Source of the DNA: Bacteroidota bacterium
GTDB taxonomy: Bacteria > Bacteroidota > Bacteroidia > Chitinophagales > Saprospiraceae
DNA length: 64,000 nt
Reading direction: 5' to 3'
NCBI GenBank assembly: GCA_029781865.1
Contig: JAKOVW010000039.1
Coordinates: 147,781-211,780 of the forward strand
The position numbers and the translations under genes were made by a program. The notes below the pieces were generated by a model. That model had not been told where the DNA came from and searched no databases. It was given only the letters and a program-made list of their open reading frames with translations. Position 1 is the stretch's first letter, and each line of letters begins with the position of its first letter. This document shows, piece after piece, positions 1 through 8,549 of this stretch.

Positions 1-1
1 G

Positions 2-376
2 CCCGCTAATGTAGTACAAACGATCCAGGCAAAGCTCAACGCTGAAGTAACTGCCAAAAAAACGAAGATTGATAATGAAATAAAAAGGGAGATGCTTGAT
101 TTCGAATTGGAGAAGCAACAAAAAGAAGCCGAAATGGAAATTGTAAAGCAAAGACTTACACTAGGCTTTGCAATTGAAAAGCAAAAGAAAGAAAGTGAAC
201 GATTGCTCATAGAATCAGAAGGCATCAAAAAATCGCAAGATATTATTAATTCTTCGATCACCGACAGGCTTATAAAATTTAAGGCTTTGGATATTACGAA
301 AGAATTAATGAAATCGCCAAATTCCAAAATCATCATTACTGATGGAAAATCGCCCATAATACTGAATGATAAATAA
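2..376 (+). CDS. Prohibitin/SPFH family protein, C-terminal part (5' truncated by window)
   Basis: The reading frame is open to the left edge and ends at 376, so only the last ~124 residues are seen. They form a long charged helix rich in Glu, Lys and Gln (coiled coil) followed by a segment with IIESEGIKKSQ-like and FKALDITKELMKSPNSK motifs. This pattern (coiled coil, then an EAEG-like motif, then a K-SPN-K end) is the C-terminal part of prohibitin-like SPFH proteins, which form ring assemblies on the inner membrane. The SPFH domain itself lies outside the window. A rho-independent terminator follows at 434-490. The fold class is fairly sure; the exact role is not. Confidence 0.7.
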   Translation, partial: PANVVQTIQAKLNAEVTAKKTKIDNEIKREMLDFELEKQQKEAEMEIVKQRLTLGFAIEKQKKESERLLIESEGIKKSQDIINSSITDRLIKFKALDITKELMKSPNSKIIITDGKSPIILNDK

Positions 377-433
377 AATTGAATAATACATAAATTCTAT
401 CTAAGATGAAAAATTAAGCGTTACATATTTGTG

Positions 434-490
434 AACCCCCTGTTCAATTGTTCTTTTAATGAACATGAAAAATTAAGAACAGGGGTTTTT
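434..490 (+). terminator. Rho-independent terminator after the prohibitin-like gene
   Basis: AACCCCCTGTTC pairs with GAACAGGGGTT about 30 bases later, with one bulged C, and the 3' arm runs into a T tract. It lies between two + strand genes and separates the SPFH gene from the metal region. Confidence 0.7.
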
Positions 491-569
491 GTATCTTAGA
501 TTTTCTCGTATTTTTTTACATTCAATAAACCATATTCTGAATTTATTTATAAACATAATAATCATTACA

Positions 570-833
570 ATGAAAACAAAAGCGCTTTTATTTATTGTGC
601 TCGCTGCAATTGAAATCGGTTTCTCAGCTTGTGCAAATCCAGAACCAAAAAAAGAAACCAAGCAATTAGTGCATGTGCATAAGGAAGATGAAGTACATCA
701 GCATGTTTATCAATGTGCTATGGATTGTGAGAAAGGGAAAAAGTATAACTTACCAGGCAAATGTCCAATATGTCAGAAAGATTTAATTGAGAAAACAACT
801 GAACACAAATCAGGAGATGGACATATCCATTAG
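570..833 (+). CDS. Lipoprotein with heavy-metal-binding (HMBD-type) domain
   Basis: An 87-residue protein. ATG 570 is preferred over the upstream in-frame ATG at 489 because it begins a clear lipoprotein signal (hydrophobic stretch, then the lipobox FSAC with Cys at residue 20). The mature part is His-rich (HVHKEDEVHQHV) and then holds YQCAMDCEKGKKYNLPGKCPICQKDL, split here as YQCAMD...PGKCPIC, the pattern of the small heavy-metal-binding domain (YxCPMxP...PGxCPxCGMxL) found in copper and zinc efflux proteins. It ends in HIH. It is likely a periplasm-facing metal-binding lipoprotein working with the exporters downstream. The metal is not identifiable from sequence. Confidence 0.75.
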   Translation: MKTKALLFIVLAAIEIGFSACANPEPKKETKQLVHVHKEDEVHQHVYQCAMDCEKGKKYNLPGKCPICQKDLIEKTTEHKSGDGHIH

Positions 834-848
834 CCAATGAATCAGATC

Positions 849-925
849 CCCCGGTAGTTTAAGTGAAAAACATTTTTTGCACGTCTGTGCAAGAAAAATC
901 GGAGGTTCGAGTCCTCTGTCGGGGT
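849..925 (+). other. tRNA-like sequence with extended anticodon-arm hairpin
   Basis: A 76-77 nt segment folds like a tRNA at both ends. CCCCGGT (849-855) pairs with GTCGGGG (918-924), and GGAGG-TTCGAGT-CCTCT (901-917) is a canonical T arm. GTTT (857-860) and AAAC (868-871) could form a D stem. The anticodon arm is abnormal: a hairpin of about 10 bp (872-898) with a 4-nt GTCT loop, so no normal 7-nt anticodon loop exists. No CCA is encoded. It may be a decayed tRNA, a tRNA-like structure or an integration-damaged tRNA end. Function unknown. Confidence 0.45.
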
Positions 926-1048
926 CAATTTTAGCTAACTGATGATACCAATAAATAGATTAAAACTTAATTGATGCAGAAAATCTGATTTTAGACCTAG
1001 GAAAAAAATTAACTTATTTAGGAAATTTCAAACTTTTAAAAATTTAAA

Positions 1049-1807
1049 GTGAAAACAATTAAACATAATAAACCAATTCTATGGATAACGGTTGGTGCTT
1101 TTAGTAGTTTGTTCATTATTTGTCCTTTAGTAATTTCCTTGTTGCAATATGACTGGTTAAATCATAGCAAACCTTTTTCAGAAGTTATTCTTTTTACTTA
1201 TAAATATTTTCTATGGGAAATAGACTTTGACAGAATTATATCAAACTTAATCTTTCTTGCTGTCGGTGGCGTCTTCGGTTATTTAGTTTATTTAAAAAAA
1301 TCCCCGAATTCAAAATCTAAACACTTATCATTAGAAGAGTTATTAGAAAAAGGAGAAAGTGAATTAATAGAATTTAAATCTTCGCTTCGGTGGGATTATA
1401 ATCAAAATAAAACAAATAAGGAGCTTGAATTCGCTGTCTTAAAAACGATTGCTGCTTTTTTGAATACACGTAGGGGACATTTATTGATTGGTGTGGCAGA
1501 TGATGGCTCAATAATTGGTCTTGAAAAAGATTATCAATCCTTAAAGAAAAAAAATAGGGATGGGTTCGAGCAATATATTATGAATTTGGTTTCAAATAAT
1601 ATAGGCACTAATTATTGTCAAAACATTCAGGTAAGCTTTTTTGAGCGACAAGGCAAGGACATCTGTGTAATTGAAGTAAATCAAATTAAAGCAATTGCAT
1701 TTTTAAAATTTGGGGAAAATACATTTTTCTATATAAGAACGGGTAATCACACTCGTGAACTCGATATTCAAGAAGCTTTAAAGTATATTAGAAAACACAA
1801 AACATAA
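1049..1807 (+). CDS. Membrane-anchored AlbA_2 (Schlafen-type) domain protein
   Basis: A 252-residue protein with a GTG start. Two hydrophobic segments (about residues 9-31 and 62-84) are followed by a domain with GESELIEFKSSLRWD, LKTIAAFLNTRRGHLLIGVADDGSIIGLE and IRTGNHTREL, the signature of the AlbA_2 / divergent AAA-4 domain (E-FK-S, AFxNTxGGxxxxGVxDdG). In soluble relatives this domain is a putative nucleic-acid-binding module; here it is tethered to the membrane and faces the cytoplasm. It is followed 13 bp later by a secreted protein gene and then the metal ATPase. Its link with metal efflux is only by position. Confidence 0.7.
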   Translation: MKTIKHNKPILWITVGAFSSLFIICPLVISLLQYDWLNHSKPFSEVILFTYKYFLWEIDFDRIISNLIFLAVGGVFGYLVYLKKSPNSKSKHLSLEELLEKGESELIEFKSSLRWDYNQNKTNKELEFAVLKTIAAFLNTRRGHLLIGVADDGSIIGLEKDYQSLKKKNRDGFEQYIMNLVSNNIGTNYCQNIQVSFFERQGKDICVIEVNQIKAIAFLKFGENTFFYIRTGNHTRELDIQEALKYIRKHKT

Positions 1808-1820
1808 ATACATTCAAAAA

Positions 1821-2357
1821 ATGAATAAAATCTTACTATTTATATTCTTATTGTTTACTTGCGGCAAATGTCTTTCACAAAATCTATTCCGTACATTAAA
1901 TGGTCATGTATTAATTTACGGGGAATTTAATGACTCTACTTTTATTGCTGAAAGTCATAAACTTGAATTCCATTATGACAATAAAAGCAAAGTCATCGTT
2001 GGCAAAATATTCCCTAACTCCTTTATAAGTGGTATTCCTTTTCTTGATAGTATTCTTTCTGAAAAATCAGGAAGCGCAATCCTAATTCAAGGTTATATTC
2101 CTATTGATTTTCTTACTTGGGAACACAAGGAATACAAGTTAAATGTACCCTTAGAATTCAAATTTAACTCTATAGCAACAAAATCATTATCACAGATAAA
2201 ATTTACCCATGCAAATAATCTTGCCGCTTACACATGCGTTATGGAGGCTACTTTTATACTTGATTTGAAGGATCTAAATATCGAAGTGCCGGAAAAATTA
2301 AATTCTAAAATCAATGTACAATTCCTTCAATTAATTCTAAGACGTGAAAATCAATAA
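1821..2357 (+). CDS. Secreted protein of unknown function in metal region
   Basis: A 178-residue protein with a signal peptide (MNKILLFIFLLFTCGKCLSQ, 20 residues). The mature part alternates beta-type segments, with a conserved-looking ILIQGYIPIDFLTWEHKEYKL stretch in two parts; it recalls small periplasmic beta proteins such as YceI, but no diagnostic motif is seen. Its stop lies 2 bp before the ATPase gene, so the two are almost certainly co-transcribed. A periplasmic accessory role in metal export is an inference from position. Confidence 0.6.
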   Translation: MNKILLFIFLLFTCGKCLSQNLFRTLNGHVLIYGEFNDSTFIAESHKLEFHYDNKSKVIVGKIFPNSFISGIPFLDSILSEKSGSAILIQGYIPIDFLTWEHKEYKLNVPLEFKFNSIATKSLSQIKFTHANNLAAYTCVMEATFILDLKDLNIEVPEKLNSKINVQFLQLILRRENQ

Positions 2358-2359
2358 AA

Positions 2360-4243
2360 ATGAAATTACCAATCAACGATAGAAAATTTCTCTTCTTGCT
2401 TTTTGCAATTTTAATTGTAGTTGCATTAGAGATACTTTCCATTTTGGACATACACATACCTATGCCCTATGCACCTTTTGTGTTTGGGGCATTTATCATC
2501 AGTATAGGTTACGGAGTCATCTGGAACGGAATAAAAGCACTCATGAAATTAAATTTCAGCAGCATTAATTTACTAATGACTATTGCTGTTATTGGAGCCT
2601 TTTATCTTGGTGAATTTCCAGAAGCTGCTGTTGTAATTGTATTGTATGTATTGGGGGAACGATTGGAAGATATTGGAATTGAAAATTCCAAATCTGCTTT
2701 GGATGAATTGGTGAGCAAATCACCTAAGACGGCTACCGTAAAATCTACAAATACAGAAGAAGCTATAGATAAAATTGCGATGGGAACAATTATACAGGTT
2801 AAGCCAGGTAATTTAATTCCCCTCGATGGAAAAATAACGTCAGGTGAAACAACCGTCGACGAAGCTACTATTACCGGCGAACCAATTCCCAAAGACAAAC
2901 ATAAAGGCGATATTGTATTTGCAGGGACACTCAATAAGAATGGATTCATTGAAATTGAAACGACAAAAATTTCCGCCGATACCACTTTTTCTAAAATTAT
3001 CAAACTTACTTTTGAAGCGAGTGCAAATAAAAGTGATACGCAAAAATTCATACAACGTTTTGCAAAAATTTATACCCCATCTATCATTGTCCTTGCCAGC
3101 TTGCTTTTAATTATTCCCGTTTTTGTTTTGAATCTGGATTTTAACCATTGGTTGCAGCAGGCTATAACACTTTTAGTTATCGCTTGTCCCTGTGCGTTAG
3201 TAATTTCCACACCGGTTGCTATTTATGCAGCCATTGGTAATGCATCTGCCAAAGGTGCATTAATAAAAGGAGGAAAATATTTGGAAGCGTTGGCCTCTAT
3301 AAAAGCTATTGCATTAGATAAAACGCGAACCATCACATTCGGAAAACCAATCGTGTCAGATGTAATTCCACTCAATGGAACTTCAAAAGAAGAACTGCTT
3401 GCATGTGCCTCAGGTGCAGAAGTTTTTTCCGAACATCCCCTTGCTGAAGCACTAATTGCCGAGTGTAAAAAAGAAGGATTGGAACCGCATGCTGTAGAAA
3501 AATTCAGAAGCATTGCAGGGAAAGGAGCTATTGCACAATGTCTTGTTTGCGAAGATGAAACCATCCTTGTAGGCAAACTCAGTTTCATTAAAGAACATCA
3601 ACCAGTTACTGAAGAAGCAGAAAAAATAGTAGAGCGACTTTCAGCAGAAGGTAAAACAAGCATAGTGGTTAGCTTTGGAAATGGAGTTGCAGGAATTATC
3701 GGATTGATGGATGAGATTAAACCCGATAGTTCGGAAGCATTAAGGCAAATAGAGGCAATGCAAATCGAACCGGTAATGCTCACCGGTGATAATGAAAAAG
3801 CAGCACATTATATAGCTTCTCAAGTCGGCATTAAAAAAATATACGGTGGTCTGCTACCGGAAAACAAATCCGAAAAGATAAAAGAACTATTGATACAATA
3901 CGGCAGTGTTGCAATGGTTGGGGATGGCATAAATGATGCACCTGCACTGGCACAATCTACTGTCGGCATTGCAATGGGAGCTGCAGGAAGTGATACTGCC
4001 ATTGAAACCGCAAACATTGCATTAATGAATGATAAGCTTTTATTAATACCCTTTCTGGTGAAGTTAGGGAGAGTCACTCTAGAGCGCATAAAAATTAATA
4101 CTATCGGCGCAATATCGATAAAACTCATTTTTATTGGATTGGCAATTTGGGGCTATAGTAATTTAGTTTTCGCGATCGCTGCGGATGTAGGAGTTACGCT
4201 TATTGTTATTCTATTAAGTTTAAAATTGATGAAGTATAAATAA
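2360..4243 (+). CDS. P1B-type heavy-metal-transporting ATPase (Zn/Cd/Co/Pb-type)
   Basis: A 627-residue ATPase that pumps divalent metal ions out of the cytoplasm. Visible in order: N-terminal membrane helices, the actuator motif TITGEP (about residue 170), the metal-site helix ACPCALVISTP with CPC near residue 276, the phosphorylation motif at Asp ~320, SEHPLAEAL (the P1B HP locus), a CLVC pair in the nucleotide domain, MLTGDN and GDGINDAPAL. No N-terminal HMA (CxxC) domain is present, so it is a short form. Unusual: the phosphorylation motif reads DKTRTIT instead of DKTGTLT; the phosphorylated Asp is kept. The gene follows a secreted protein by 2 bp and sits between a metal-binding lipoprotein and a CDF exporter. 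The CPC plus HP pattern and the neighbours favour Zn/Cd over Cu. Confidence 0.9.
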   Translation: MKLPINDRKFLFLLFAILIVVALEILSILDIHIPMPYAPFVFGAFIISIGYGVIWNGIKALMKLNFSSINLLMTIAVIGAFYLGEFPEAAVVIVLYVLGERLEDIGIENSKSALDELVSKSPKTATVKSTNTEEAIDKIAMGTIIQVKPGNLIPLDGKITSGETTVDEATITGEPIPKDKHKGDIVFAGTLNKNGFIEIETTKISADTTFSKIIKLTFEASANKSDTQKFIQRFAKIYTPSIIVLASLLLIIPVFVLNLDFNHWLQQAITLLVIACPCALVISTPVAIYAAIGNASAKGALIKGGKYLEALASIKAIALDKTRTITFGKPIVSDVIPLNGTSKEELLACASGAEVFSEHPLAEALIAECKKEGLEPHAVEKFRSIAGKGAIAQCLVCEDETILVGKLSFIKEHQPVTEEAEKIVERLSAEGKTSIVVSFGNGVAGIIGLMDEIKPDSSEALRQIEAMQIEPVMLTGDNEKAAHYIASQVGIKKIYGGLLPENKSEKIKELLIQYGSVAMVGDGINDAPALAQSTVGIAMGAAGSDTAIETANIALMNDKLLLIPFLVKLGRVTLERIKINTIGAISIKLIFIGLAIWGYSNLVFAIAADVGVTLIVILLSLKLMKYK

Positions 4244-4367
4244 ACACAAGTGAAAATAGCAATCATATGCGTTGCCGCTTTTGTCTTCCAGGAAAAAGAA
4301 TCATATAAATATAATAGGATTTTCCTAACAAATAATTATCTTTACAACAAAATAAAAAACAAAGCCT

Positions 4368-5060
4368 ATGAAATATATTTACTTGGTTGTCTGTATTTTA
4401 AGCATAAATGAGCTCTTTGCACAAAATCAAAGGTATATTGTGAAGCCTAATCCAAATAGCATTTCTTTCATTCCGGATATGACAGATCACAGTGCGCATG
4501 GCTTAGTTAGAAACCAGACAAATGGAACTATAAAAGTGTATTGGACCCGTGAAATTGTTGAATTGCCGCTAGACTGGAGCACACTTGTTTGTGATGCAAA
4601 CTACTGTTACGGTCCAGATCGTGGGCAATGCCCGGACAATAATCCAAATGTGATTAAAACAAATGATTCTACCATTTTAGATGTGCATGTTATGGATAAT
4701 GGCACCGATGGACAAGCACATATTGTAATGTGGGTTTTTGAAAAAGAAGATACAACTAAAAAGTTAAAAGTTGATTACTTTTTTAATAAAGTTATTTCCA
4801 ATAATGATGTCAAAAATATTGAAATAAAAGTGTTTCCTAATCCAGCTTTTAATGATTTCTTTATTGATTTTAACTTTGGCCTGAGCAGGATTGATTTGTA
4901 CACGATATTGGGTAAAAAAGTAACTTCTTTTAAAGCGATGCAAGGAAAAAATTATGACATTAGTGAATTGATGGAGGGACTTTACTTTGTAAAACTCATA
5001 GGCCCTAATGAGCAGCTACTTCGCACTATTCGACTACAAAAAAGGTCATATCGACCTTAA
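4368..5060 (+). CDS. T9SS type A sorting domain protein
   Basis: A 230-residue secreted protein. The signal peptide (MKYIYLVVCILSINELFAQ) is followed by a ~130-residue cupredoxin- or beta-sandwich-like part with CDANYCYGPDRGQCPDN and GTDGQAHIVMWVFE, then the C-terminal sorting domain (IKVFPNPAFNDFFIDF ... YFVKLIG) that directs export by the type IX system. The FPNP motif and the GxYFVKL end are typical of type A domains. The Cys/His-containing central part and the position in the metal region suggest an extracellular metal-related role, but this is not shown. Confidence 0.75.
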   Translation: MKYIYLVVCILSINELFAQNQRYIVKPNPNSISFIPDMTDHSAHGLVRNQTNGTIKVYWTREIVELPLDWSTLVCDANYCYGPDRGQCPDNNPNVIKTNDSTILDVHVMDNGTDGQAHIVMWVFEKEDTTKKLKVDYFFNKVISNNDVKNIEIKVFPNPAFNDFFIDFNFGLSRIDLYTILGKKVTSFKAMQGKNYDISELMEGLYFVKLIGPNEQLLRTIRLQKRSYRP

Positions 5061-5349
5061 TAGGTGTTTTCTCAGACAAATATTAAATCGCTTAAAGAAA
5101 GATAAGTTTTATATGCACTATATTCATCTGAATAGGTTTTGGCATTACCTTTAATTATTAATACCATTTATTGAAATAAGAATAGGACATTTTCAAAACG
5201 AAATGCAAATGGATTTCTGAGTTGAGTAACGCAATTTACTCCAAAGCGTTTACTGATAAGCCTCCGAATGTAACTAATTTTTGCCAACAAATGATTATTG
5301 CTTGATAAATTTTATGAAATAAAATTATTTTTTCATTTTAATAAAATCT
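5061..5349. other. Intergenic stretch without recognisable gene
   Basis: About 290 AT-rich bases between a T9SS protein and the ATPase remnant. No open frame, RNA or repeat is recognised. It may be the eroded remainder of the missing front of the second ATPase gene. Confidence 0.5.
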
Positions 5350-5814
5350 ACTTCTGATCATATTTATTCTGCAAAATAAATAGCAAATCAAGCAAGTATC
5401 AAAAAGGTATATTAAGGCTTACTTCCAGAAGACAAAGAAAGTCGGATAAAAGAATTATTAGAACAATATCTAAATGTTGAAATGTTAGGCAATAGCATTG
5501 ATGACGCACCTGCACTGGCCCAATCTACTGTCGGTATTGCAATGGGAGCTGCAGCTAGTGATACTGCAATCGAAACTGCTAGCATTCCATTAATGAACGA
5601 CAATCTTTCACTAATTCCTTTTCTAATTCGACTCAGCAAGAAAACTTTGCGAACAATAAAATTTAACACTGCAGGAGCCATCGCTGTAAAACTCCTTTTT
5701 ATTATATTGGCATTAATTGGATACAGTAAATTAATTTTCGCAATTACAGCAGATGTAGGTTTAACATTAATAGGAATCCTGACAAGTTTGCGTTTAATGA
5801 ATTACAAAGAATAA
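5350..5814 (+). pseudogene. Decayed C-terminal fragment of a second heavy-metal P-type ATPase
   Basis: Read in one frame, 5350-5814 matches the last ~155 residues of the intact ATPase at 2360-4243: IANQASIKKVY, GLLPEDKESRIKELLEQY, DDAPALAQSTVGIAMGAA, then the final membrane helices. Two in-frame TAA codons (at 5377 and near 5416) break it, and the front three quarters of the gene is gone. The hinge motif GDGIND has become GNSIDD. An open frame of 110 codons from 5482 remains but lacks all catalytic parts. The intact copy and this remnant are diverged, so this is an old duplication or a second gene, not a recent copy. Confidence 0.85.
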
Positions 5815-5898
5815 AGGAAAACGAAATATAGGAAAAGAGAACTTACCTCCTAATACAAACAAATGCATGAACTAGAGAAAATTAAAGAATTGTAGTTT

Positions 5899-6783
5899 TT
5901 AGCAAACATTATCAACGCATGGGCCAAGTTCTATCTCTATCGTTGAATGTTCAATATCAAACCTATAGTGAAGTATTTTTTTTACCTCTTTCACCATTTC
6001 AACTGACTTCAGCATTGCAGTTTTTTCTACCGTTATATGGCAACTCAAAGCTGTCTTGTTTGAGGAGATAGACCAAATATGCAAGTCGTCAACATTAGTA
6101 ATTTCTGGGAAAGTATCAAAAATATCTTTCTTTACCTTTTCAAAATCAATACCTCGAGGTGTTCCCTCAAAAAGAATATGCAGAGCATCTTTCAAAACTC
6201 CCCATGCACTAAAGAGAAGCATTAAGCCTATAATAATACTTACTAGCGCGTCAATGATAAAGAAGTGAGTAAAGTAAATTATAATTCCTGCTATCAATGC
6301 TCCGACAGATGCGAGGGTATCAAACGCCATACTCAAAAATGCACTTCGCATATTCAAGTCCTTTGTGTTGTTTCTGAACATCAGAGCAATACCTCCATTT
6401 ATGAGAATACCAATTAAAGAAACTATCGCAATTAAACTACCGCTTACAGTTTGAGGATGCGTTATGCGAGTATATGCTTCATAGAATATGTAAATAGCCA
6501 AAGAAATGAGAATGACGCTGTTTATCAAAGCAGAAATGATTGTTGCTCTGCCATAGCCATAGGTTTTATCTGGTGTTGATTTTCTAGCAGACATTTTTTG
6601 GGCAAAGAATGAAATTACTAAACTCAAGCTATCAGTAAGATTATGTCCAGCATCAGACAAAACCGCGAGACTTCCTGAAATTATACCAACAGAAAATTGA
6701 ATAACAGTAAATGCTGTATTGAGCAAAATACCAAATTTGAGTTTGCTATTTAGAGTATTTGTTTCATTTGAATGGTAAGACAT
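5899..6783 (-). CDS. Cation diffusion facilitator (CDF) family metal exporter
   Basis: A 294-residue inner-membrane protein exchanging protons for divalent metals (Zn, Cd or Co). It has the CDF signature in helix 2 (SDAGHNLTDSLSL), a YGYGRATIISALIN segment, six predicted helices and a C-terminal ferredoxin-like cytoplasmic domain (VDDLHIWSISSNKTALSCHI). Most Zn-type CDFs have a second HxxxD in helix 5; here it reads SMAFD, so the His is replaced by Ser while the Asp stays. It ends in a CVDNVC tail. It is transcribed opposite to the ATPase operon. Confidence 0.88.
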   Translation of the reverse strand: MSYHSNETNTLNSKLKFGILLNTAFTVIQFSVGIISGSLAVLSDAGHNLTDSLSLVISFFAQKMSARKSTPDKTYGYGRATIISALINSVILISLAIYIFYEAYTRITHPQTVSGSLIAIVSLIGILINGGIALMFRNNTKDLNMRSAFLSMAFDTLASVGALIAGIIIYFTHFFIIDALVSIIIGLMLLFSAWGVLKDALHILFEGTPRGIDFEKVKKDIFDTFPEITNVDDLHIWSISSNKTALSCHITVEKTAMLKSVEMVKEVKKILHYRFDIEHSTIEIELGPCVDNVC

Positions 6784-7080
6784 TAAGTTATTTTAACATT
6801 TTAACTCGGTTTAGCACATTATTATAATATAGCCTGGTTGTTTATTCTTTTCAACTCTACTACCAAAAAATGCATCGGTTGAGTATGAAAACCAACATGC
6901 CTTGTGCTCCGTTTGTATTCCTATGTCGTCTCCGGCCTAACAGGGGGTTGGAAGTATATCTATCCACAACTATTAAACATTTAGCATTTGCCAATTTGGC
7001 AATAAATACCGTCTTGGGATTTTATAATATAATAATTAAACTGGTTTTGAAATATTCTTTAACAATCTAAATCAGTAATT
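6784..7080. other. Intergenic region at the start of the mobile-element-like segment
   Basis: About 300 bases between the CDF gene and radC, transcribed apart. It must hold both promoters. A 66-codon frame at 6870 has no protein-like character and is not called. No att site or terminal repeat could be recognised. Confidence 0.4.
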
Positions 7081-7560
7081 ATGAAAAATTCAAATGGCGA
7101 GAGCCAAATATCTTCTTTATTGCAGGTAGCTGAAGTAAAGGTTATTTACCAATCGAAATTGCCATATATCCAACATCCAAGAGTTAACGGCTCAATAGAT
7201 GCGGAAAAGATATTCCGTGCTAATTGGAGTGATGACATGGAATTAGTAGAGGAATTCAATGTCTTATTTCTCAATCGTGCTAACTATGTGAAAGGTATAT
7301 TACGATTAAGTCGTGGTGGATTGACCGGTACGGTTGCTGATCCACGGATTCTTTTTGCAACTGCATTGAAGAGCCTTTCTGTCGGGGTAATTGCTGGACA
7401 TAATCATCCTTCCGGTTCAATTAAACCAAGTTCTCAAGACATCGAGTTAACTCGAAAGTTAAAAGAGATTGGTAGATTTCATGAAATAACACTGATAGAT
7501 CACCTTATACTTTCTCCGTATTCCGGATTTTATTCCTTCGCTGACGAAGGAATGCTCTAA
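7081..7560 (+). CDS. radC: RadC-family JAB/MPN domain protein
   Basis: A 159-residue protein holding the JAMM metal-binding pattern: GVIAGHNHPSGSIKPS then SQDIELTRKL, i.e. HxH-x(7)-S/D of RadC-type JAB domains, and a C-terminal LIDHLIL segment. It lacks the N-terminal helix-hairpin-helix part of full chromosomal RadC, as is common for copies on plasmids and integrative elements of Bacteroidota. It stands 35 bp upstream of ardC, and such RadC/ArdC neighbours typify mobile elements. A related but diverged copy is at 56517-56948. The true biochemical role of RadC proteins is unsettled. Confidence 0.85.
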   Translation: MKNSNGESQISSLLQVAEVKVIYQSKLPYIQHPRVNGSIDAEKIFRANWSDDMELVEEFNVLFLNRANYVKGILRLSRGGLTGTVADPRILFATALKSLSVGVIAGHNHPSGSIKPSSQDIELTRKLKEIGRFHEITLIDHLILSPYSGFYSFADEGML

Positions 7561-7595
7561 GAAAAATCATTCATTCACCATTAAATTTATTAATT

Positions 7596-8005
7596 ATGTC
7601 AAATTCAGTTATCACTGACAGGGTCGCTATTGTCCCTAATCTTTATGAAGATGTTACCAACAAAATCATCTCATTGCTTGAGCGAGGGGTAGCACCCTGG
7701 CGCAGAACATGGAGCAGCTATGGGCTAGCTCGTAATTATGGTTCTGGAAGAATCTACACTGGCATCAACTTTATCTTGATGAACAACACAGAGCATCCAA
7801 TTCCATATTTCTTAACTTTCAATCAAGTTAAGGAACAAGGTGGAAGGATAAAGAAGGATGCAAAAGCGGTGCGTGTCATTTACTTCGATATGTATTATAA
7901 AGACGGTGATGACGTAACATTAGAAAAGGATGTTGCACTTAGTCTTCTGAGTAGCGGAGAAGATATTCAAATCCTGAAGTTCATCAAGTATTACAATGTC
8001 TTCAA
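7596..8005 (+). CDS. ardC: ArdC-type antirestriction protein, 5' exon
   Basis: This is the first part of an ArdC gene cut by a group II intron. Residues 1-136 contain the N-terminal ssDNA-binding domain (YEDVTNKIISLLERGVAPW, GSGRIYTGINFILM, FLTFNQVKEQGG). The frame runs FIKYYNVF and reaches the first two bases of an Asn codon at 8005; the intron begins at GTGCG (8006). Joining 8005 to 10544 restores AAT and gives YYNVFN-IEDIEGIEF, an uninterrupted ArdC of 310 residues, close to the usual length. Unspliced, translation would stop 9 bases into the intron at TAG. Confidence 0.88.
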
Positions 8006-8282
8006 GTGCGCCTAGACAGGTGTAATGGCGTTGTCTGCAAAAGTGCAGATCACATTCTGGTTAAAATCTATGTGTAAAGCAACCGACTTACCTAGTGTTG
8101 GAAACAACACGGGAACAATAGCATGTCGGTAAAGGAGGACACGGAATGAAATGGTTAATTCTTGGAAGTCCTTTGAGCTATGATACTATGGCTAAAGCTA
8201 AAATGCCTGAAGTCCAGTTCTGGTGGGTAGCCGTGGAACCGAGCGGGGTAAGCCATTGATGACCCTCAATGGAGATGTGGGG

Positions 8283-8303
8283 ACAGTTTCGTTGAACAAC
8301 TGT
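8283..8303 (+). other. Candidate EBS1 stem-loop of the group II intron
   Basis: ACAGTT (8283-8288) pairs with AACTGT (8298-8303), leaving the loop TCGTTGAAC. TTGAA in the loop pairs with the 5' exon end TTCAA (8001-8005). The position within domain I fits the exon-binding site. Only 5 bp of pairing is seen, so the exact extent is tentative. Confidence 0.55.
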
Positions 8304-8549
8304 GATTCTCTTAGGAGACCCAAGTACCAGTATCTCCACACCACTTGCGGTAAGCAAGATAAAGAACGAACAGACAGCCTAAGGTATCCATTACGCCAGT
8401 ACACTAAAGCTAGGGATTACCTAAGTGTCGAAAGACATAAGGTAACGGAGTGTCAATAGTATCCAACGTTTGCCTGTAATGGGTTTAGCATGGAGAAGTG
8501 ACACAGCATCTTTATCATTAATCAAAATTAATTTAAAGCGGGAGGCTTT

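Noticed and set aside
6870..7070. 66-codon ORF before radC
   Set aside because: No recognisable motif or ribosome binding site; it reads like non-coding DNA.
8223..8459. 78-codon ORF in the intron 5' part
   Set aside because: It lies in the structured ribozyme domains I-III of the group II intron.
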